This document shows positions 5,731-8,549 of a stretch of 8,549 nt of DNA, piece by piece; position 1 is the first letter of the stretch, and each line of letters starts with the position of its first letter. Under the pieces are notes generated by a model that ran no database searches, was not told the origin of the DNA, and was given only the letters and a program-made list of their open reading frames with translations. This DNA comes from Candidatus Izemoplasma sp. (GTDB lineage: Bacteria > Bacillota_I > Bacilli_A > Izemoplasmatales > Izemoplasmataceae). The translations under genes and the position numbers were made by a program. The stretch covers positions 1 through 8,549 of the forward strand of contig SLFZ01000066.1 in the NCBI GenBank assembly GCA_007123975.1, given 5' to 3'.

Positions 5731-5745
5731 AAAACCGACGGTTTT
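5731..5745. promoter_or_regulatory. 15-bp perfect palindrome, candidate operator between cshB and ispH
   Basis: AAAACCG-A-CGGTTTT is a perfect inverted repeat with 7-bp arms. It lies in the -35/-10 spacer of the cshB promoter and over the expected start site of ispH. That is the position of a repressor site acting on both genes. The regulator is unknown. A terminator is less likely, as the hairpin would have a one-base loop and sits at a promoter. Confidence 0.45.
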
Positions 5746-5774
5746 CCAATTGATTGACTTAAAGGAGGCGGCTT

Positions 5775-6707
5775 ATGCACGTATACGCTTTGACCCCACG
5801 CGGCTATTGTCATGGCGTGGTCCACGCCATCGATGCGATTCGAAAACTCGTCGCCGACCCCGGCGTCGCTCGTCCCATCACCGTGCTTGGCATGGTGGTT
5901 CATAATACCCGGATTGTCGATGACTTTAAAGCGCTTGGTGTCATGACGGTTCATGACCCTGATAAAACCCGTCTTGAGCTTCTCGATACCATCGATGAAG
6001 GCACCGTGGTCATTACGGCGCACGGCGTCAGCCAAGCCGTGATAGAAAAAGCTAAGGCCAAGGGCTTGAACATCGTTGACACAACGTGCGCCGATGTCAC
6101 CGAAAGCCAGCGCGTCGTTCGCGAATACACCGACCAAGGCTACACCGTGTTTTTCATTGGCAAACACAACCACCCTGAAGCCGAAAGTGCGCAAGCCATA
6201 TCGAAGGATGTGGTCGTGGTTGAGGACGTCGCGGATGTCGAAGCCACCAGCGTCACCTCTTCACGCATTGCCATTACCAACCAGACGACGATGAGTTTGT
6301 TCGACATCTACCATGTCGGTGAAGCAATTCGCAAGCAATACCCAAACGCCATCGTGCTTGATGAACAATGCGATGCCACGCGAAGCCGTCAACTCGCCGT
6401 GAAAAACCAACCCGACTCCGTTCAACACTGCTTCGTGGTTGGTGATAAGCATTCAAACAACACCAGAAAACTCGTCGAAACCGCGCGAGAAGCTGGTATT
6501 CCGGCAACGCGCATCGACTCTGTGGAGTCGCTCGAGGTCAAGCATCTGTCCAAATTATCGCGCGTCTCGGTCACGAGCGGTGCTTCAACGCCAAGCGCCC
6601 TTACACAAGAGGTCATCCGTTTCTTAAAAGCCTTTGATCCAGACAACCCCAAAACCCACAACACAAAAAGCAACCTTAAAAACGTCATCGACATGAAACA
6701 TCGATAG
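5775..6707 (+). CDS. ispH: 4-hydroxy-3-methylbut-2-enyl diphosphate reductase IspH
   Basis: IspH performs the last step of the MEP isoprenoid pathway, converting HMBPP to IPP and DMAPP with a [4Fe-4S] cluster in the cytosol. The three cluster cysteines are Cys12 (PRGYC), Cys105 (TTCADV) and Cys199 (EQCDAT). Substrate-binding and catalytic residues are also in place: His43 (VVHN), His83 (AHGVS), His133 and Glu135 (HPE), the TNQTT motif (168-172), Ser227-Asn228-Asn229 and Ser271 (GAS). Length (310) fits the family. GGAGG six bases upstream of the ATG fixes the start. It is divergent from cshB, which keeps the ispH/cshB/nfo neighbourhood of Bacilli but with ispH in the opposite direction. Its presence implies this organism makes isoprenoids by the MEP rather than the mevalonate route. 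Confidence 0.96.
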   Translation: MHVYALTPRGYCHGVVHAIDAIRKLVADPGVARPITVLGMVVHNTRIVDDFKALGVMTVHDPDKTRLELLDTIDEGTVVITAHGVSQAVIEKAKAKGLNIVDTTCADVTESQRVVREYTDQGYTVFFIGKHNHPEAESAQAISKDVVVVEDVADVEATSVTSSRIAITNQTTMSLFDIYHVGEAIRKQYPNAIVLDEQCDATRSRQLAVKNQPDSVQHCFVVGDKHSNNTRKLVETAREAGIPATRIDSVESLEVKHLSKLSRVSVTSGASTPSALTQEVIRFLKAFDPDNPKTHNTKSNLKNVIDMKHR

Positions 6708-6714
6708 TTTCATG
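6692..6714. repeat. Inverted repeat over the ispH stop codon and ampS promoter
   Basis: CATGAAAC (6692-6699) and GTTTCATG (6707-6714) are perfect 8-bp arms around a 7-base centre. The ispH stop (TAG, 6705-6707) lies in the centre and right arm, and the right arm runs into the TG of the ampS extended -10. There is no T-run, so it is not an intrinsic terminator. It may be an operator for ampS or a 3'-end hairpin of the ispH mRNA. Confidence 0.45.
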
Positions 6715-6721
6715 CTATACT
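6713..6721 (+). promoter_or_regulatory. Extended -10 promoter of ampS
   Basis: TGCTATACT combines a good -10 (TATACT, 6716-6721) with the TGn extension, seen at several other promoters in this window. No recognisable -35 is found 17 bases upstream. Transcription would start near 6728, giving a leader of about 30 nt. Read-through from ispH is also possible, as no terminator separates the genes. Confidence 0.5.
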
Positions 6722-6757
6722 GGTTTCAGTGATGAAAAGACGAAAGGAGCACTACTT

Positions 6758-7993
6758 ATGCCCAACAAAACGATGTTAGAAAACTATGCGGCGCTCGCGG
6801 TCAACGTCGGCGCCAACGTCCAAGAAGGTCAAGTCGCCGTCATCCGTGCGACCACGGAGACAAAGGAACTTGCCCGCGCGATTGCCAAACAAGCCTACCT
6901 TGCCGGTGCGAAGCGCGTCCACGTTGACTGGTCCGACGACTACGTCTCACGCTACGGCTACGACCACATGGACATCGAAACCTTGCAAGACATCCCCGAT
7001 TGGATTGTCGACAAGGCGAAGTACTCGATTGAGCAAGGCGCTTGCTTCATCAGCATCACCTCACCAATTCCCGGTTTAAACCAAGGCGTCGACCCTGAGA
7101 AGATGCAAAAATCAGGCATCGCTGCGATGAAGAAACTTTCCTTTTTCCAAACCCACATGATGGCCAACAAAGCACAATGGACTATCGTCGCCGCGCCAAA
7201 CACCATCTGGAGCGAGAAAGTCTTCCCAGGGAAAAAAGGCGAGGAAGCAAACGAAGCACTTTGGGATGCTATCTTTGAAGCGTGCCGCGTGCGCGAAGGC
7301 GGCGACGCTGTCGCCGAATGGGAACGCCATAATGAAACCCTCTCCCGCCGTAACGCCATTCTAAACGACCATCAGTTTGCGTCGCTTGAGTTCAAAAACA
7401 GCCTCGGCACCGACATCACGATAGAGTTGGTTGATGATCACGTGTGGGCCGGTGGCGATGAAGTCACCACCACGGGCGTCCGCTTCAACCCGAACATTCC
7501 AACTGAAGAAACGTTCACCATGCCGCATAAAACCGGCACCAACGGAAAGGTCGTCGCAACAAAGCCGTTAAACTACCAGGGTAACCTTATCGAAGATTTC
7601 TGGCTTGAGTTTAAAGACGGTAAAGTCGTCGATTACGACGCCAAGAAGGAAAAACGTACCTTGCAAAACCTCTTGGAGTTTGACGAAGGCAGTTCATACC
7701 TTGGTGAAATTGCATTGATCGAACACGACAGCCCCATCCAAAACACAGGCATCCTCTTTTACAACACCCTCTTTGATGAAAACGCCAGTTGCCACATGGC
7801 CTTAGGCCGTGCTTACCCAATGAACGTCAAAAACGGCACATCGATGGAACAAGACGAACTGATTAAACTCGGATACAACCATTCGATGGCGCATTCGGAC
7901 TTTATGTTCGGCAGCGAAGACATCGACGTCACCGGAATCAAAAAAGACGGCACCCGCGTCCCCATCATGAGAAACGGAAACTTTGTCTTATAA
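6758..7993 (+). CDS. ampS: M29-family metallo-aminopeptidase (AmpS/PepS type)
   Basis: A complete 411-residue aminopeptidase of family M29 (thermophilic-aminopeptidase/AmpS/PepS group), which removes N-terminal residues from peptides with two metal ions, usually as a cytosolic dimer. The C-terminal catalytic domain shows the expected metal ligands: Glu250 (NIPTEE), Glu317 (LGEIAL), His346 (CHMALG), and His379 and Asp381 in HSMAHSDFM, where His375 is the other histidine. The N-terminal half (about 1-200) is the alpha/beta domain of the family, starting with the typical LENYAALAVNVG. Length is the normal one (about 410). AAAGGAG eight bases upstream supports the start. It has its own probable promoter and ends at a strong terminator, so it may form a single-gene unit. 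No signal peptide is present. Confidence 0.94.
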   Translation: MPNKTMLENYAALAVNVGANVQEGQVAVIRATTETKELARAIAKQAYLAGAKRVHVDWSDDYVSRYGYDHMDIETLQDIPDWIVDKAKYSIEQGACFISITSPIPGLNQGVDPEKMQKSGIAAMKKLSFFQTHMMANKAQWTIVAAPNTIWSEKVFPGKKGEEANEALWDAIFEACRVREGGDAVAEWERHNETLSRRNAILNDHQFASLEFKNSLGTDITIELVDDHVWAGGDEVTTTGVRFNPNIPTEETFTMPHKTGTNGKVVATKPLNYQGNLIEDFWLEFKDGKVVDYDAKKEKRTLQNLLEFDEGSSYLGEIALIEHDSPIQNTGILFYNTLFDENASCHMALGRAYPMNVKNGTSMEQDELIKLGYNHSMAHSDFMFGSEDIDVTGIKKDGTRVPIMRNGNFVL

Positions 7994-7998
7994 AACTT

Positions 7999-8025
7999 AC
8001 GGACCGCAATGCGGTCCGTTTTTTT
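7999..8025 (+). terminator. Intrinsic terminator after ampS
   Basis: ACGGACCGC (7999-8007) and GCGGTCCGT (8011-8019) form a perfect GC-rich 9-bp stem with a 3-base loop. A run of seven Ts (8019-8025) follows. It lies five bases after the ampS stop. Confidence 0.95.
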
Positions 8026-8026
8026 C

Positions 8027-8055
8027 TTGCCTAAAGGCCTTTGTTGTGCTATTCT
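8027..8055 (+). promoter_or_regulatory. Promoter of the 99-residue membrane protein gene
   Basis: TTGCCT (8027-8032) and TATTCT (8050-8055) are 17 bases apart, and the -10 has the TGn extension (TGC). It begins directly after the ampS terminator. Transcription would start near 8062, about 30 nt before the ATG. A second, poorer pair (TTGTTG 8041-8046, TATCTC 8064-8069) is nearby. Confidence 0.55.
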
Positions 8056-8093
8056 GTACATGGTATCTCACGTCGTGTTAAGGAGGTTAACGT

Positions 8094-8393
8094 ATGCGCA
8101 AACGGTTGCATGAAGCGATGCCCTTGATTGCTGTGACGATTTTCTTGTTCATCGGCTTTGAGTATGGCACATGGCTGCTTGGTGCGTTGGCTTTTCTATT
8201 GATTCCGCTGTCGTCCGTCTTAATCAGCCAAAGACCCGTGGACGCGGTACGCAACTTGGTTCCATTGGCTGCGGTTGTTGTTTTCTTAATCTTAACGCTG
8301 CGTTATGATCGAGCGCATCCCGGTTGGTTGGTGTTTTTGACGATTCCAATCGCCAACATCTTACTCGGAGAAGAAAAATCTGAGCAATCCTAG
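8094..8393 (+). CDS. Small four-span membrane protein with two similar halves (99 aa)
   Basis: I do not know a function for this protein. Four hydrophobic segments are visible (about residues 7-24, 26-45, 53-70 and 76-92), with a basic N-terminus (MRKR) and an acidic tail (GEEKSEQS). Residues 10-44 and 57-91 align without a gap with 14 of 35 identical positions, including PL at the start, FL, Tyr24/Tyr71 and the F-L-x-I-P motif (34-38 and 81-85). The protein is therefore a tandem duplication of a two-span unit. The second unit contains HPGWLVFLTIP, a type of short membrane motif I recall from small two-span segments in other Bacillota proteins. AAGGAGG seven bases upstream fixes the start. 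It has its own promoter and terminator, so it appears to be expressed alone. Confidence 0.8.
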   Translation: MRKRLHEAMPLIAVTIFLFIGFEYGTWLLGALAFLLIPLSSVLISQRPVDAVRNLVPLAAVVVFLILTLRYDRAHPGWLVFLTIPIANILLGEEKSEQS

Positions 8394-8395
8394 TT

Positions 8396-8427
8396 AAAAA
8401 AACTTTGACCGCGGTCAAAGTTTTTTT
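8396..8427. terminator. Bidirectional terminator shared by two convergent genes
   Basis: A perfect 32-bp palindrome (arms 8396-8411 and 8412-8427) with core CTTTGACCG/CGGTCAAAG flanked by seven As and eight Ts. It serves the plus-strand 99-residue gene, whose stop is three bases before it. It also serves the minus-strand gene entering from the right, whose TGA (8415-8417) lies inside the stem. Confidence 0.95.
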
Positions 8428-8549
8428 TGTGTGCTGTCTTGGTCTGCCCGGGCGATTTCATCCATGTGCTCGGGCATCGTCTTGACATCTTCTTTCCTAT
8501 AGATAAAGACATAGAGACGGTAAAACACGAAGTAACCGGCAAGAAACCC
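8415..8549 (-). CDS. C-terminus of a membrane protein (cut by window edge)
   Basis: An open frame entering from the right edge runs for 44 codons to TGA at 8415-8417. Its translation begins with an aromatic-rich hydrophobic segment (GFLAGYFVFYRLYVFIYR), consistent with a final membrane span. It continues with a hydrophilic, mostly acidic tail (EDVKTMPEHMDEIARADQ) and ends STQKKL. The last codons are provided by the A-run of the terminator. The frame is too short to prove by length, but the ending inside a bidirectional terminator, facing a convergent gene, supports a real gene. The family cannot be told. Confidence 0.6.
   Translation of the reverse strand, partial: GFLAGYFVFYRLYVFIYRKEDVKTMPEHMDEIARADQDSTQKKL

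Larger units (their letters stand above)
5721..5749 (-). promoter_or_regulatory. Promoter of the cshB-nfo operon
   Basis: TTGGAA (5744-5749) and TATAAT (5721-5726) on the minus strand are exactly 17 bases apart. Transcription should start near 5714, giving a leader of about 20 nt. The spacer contains most of the 15-bp palindrome at 5731-5745, so a protein bound there would compete with RNA polymerase. Confidence 0.7.

Noticed and set aside
5538..6194. Minus-strand open frame (218 codons) across the 5' ends of ispH and cshB
   Set aside because: It covers two divergent genes with clear motifs plus their shared promoter region, and shows no family features.
6453..6461. Asn228 of IspH in place of the second Ser of the E. 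coli Ser-Ser-Asn diphosphate-binding motif
   Set aside because: As I recall, Bacilli IspH proteins usually have Ser-Asn-Asn here, so it is normal for the group rather than a defect.
8077..8091. GTTAA-GGAGG-TTAAC inverted repeat around the Shine-Dalgarno sequence of the 99-residue gene
   Set aside because: Five AT-rich pairs around a 5-nt loop would be unstable in RNA and are likely chance. Noted only because it would place the SD in a loop.

Overview
The window looks like ordinary core chromosome of a Bacillota bacterium, most likely of the Bacilli. IspH, a CshB-like DEAD-box helicase and endonuclease IV sit together, as they do around yqfP-cshB-nfo in Bacillus subtilis. queG lies next to trmL (cspR), another arrangement I recall from Bacilli. 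Ribosome binding sites are strong GGAGG types, and promoters are SigA-like, often with an extended -10 (TGn). TGA is a working stop codon here, with several ATGA start/stop overlaps, so the Mycoplasma code is excluded. Base composition is fairly balanced by eye, not strongly AT-rich. I see no mobile element, CRISPR array, rRNA or tRNA, and no gene-free stretch longer than about 200 bases.

Left part (1-978, minus strand): a lipoprotein gene cut by the window edge, with its own good promoter; a DUF402 nucleoside tri/diphosphate phosphatase ending inside a bidirectional terminator; and a 46-residue single-span membrane protein that closes the next operon. Positions 838-3313 (minus strand) form one transcription unit: promoter at 3285-3313, a ~100-nt leader packed with three hairpins, then queG, trmL (4-nt overlap), an SDR oxidoreductase (2-nt gap) and the 46-residue protein (4-nt gap). 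QueG and TrmL both modify the wobble nucleotide of tRNAs.

Middle part (3345-5749, minus strand): cshB-nfo-85-residue membrane protein, joined by two ATGA overlaps. The promoter at 5721-5749 is divergent from ispH. The shared 80-bp intergenic region has a palindromic -10 (TATAAT on both strands) and a perfect 15-bp palindrome beside it, a candidate operator for both directions.

Right part (5775-8549): ispH (last step of the MEP isoprenoid pathway), ampS (M29 metallo-aminopeptidase) ending at a strong terminator, a 99-residue four-span membrane protein built from two similar halves, and the C-terminus of a convergent minus-strand membrane protein. The last two genes share a perfect 32-bp palindromic terminator.

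I found no obvious new defence or mobile system. The best leads are the structured queG leader, the cshB/ispH intergenic operator, the internal duplication in the 99-residue protein, and the nfo-coupled membrane/coiled-coil protein.
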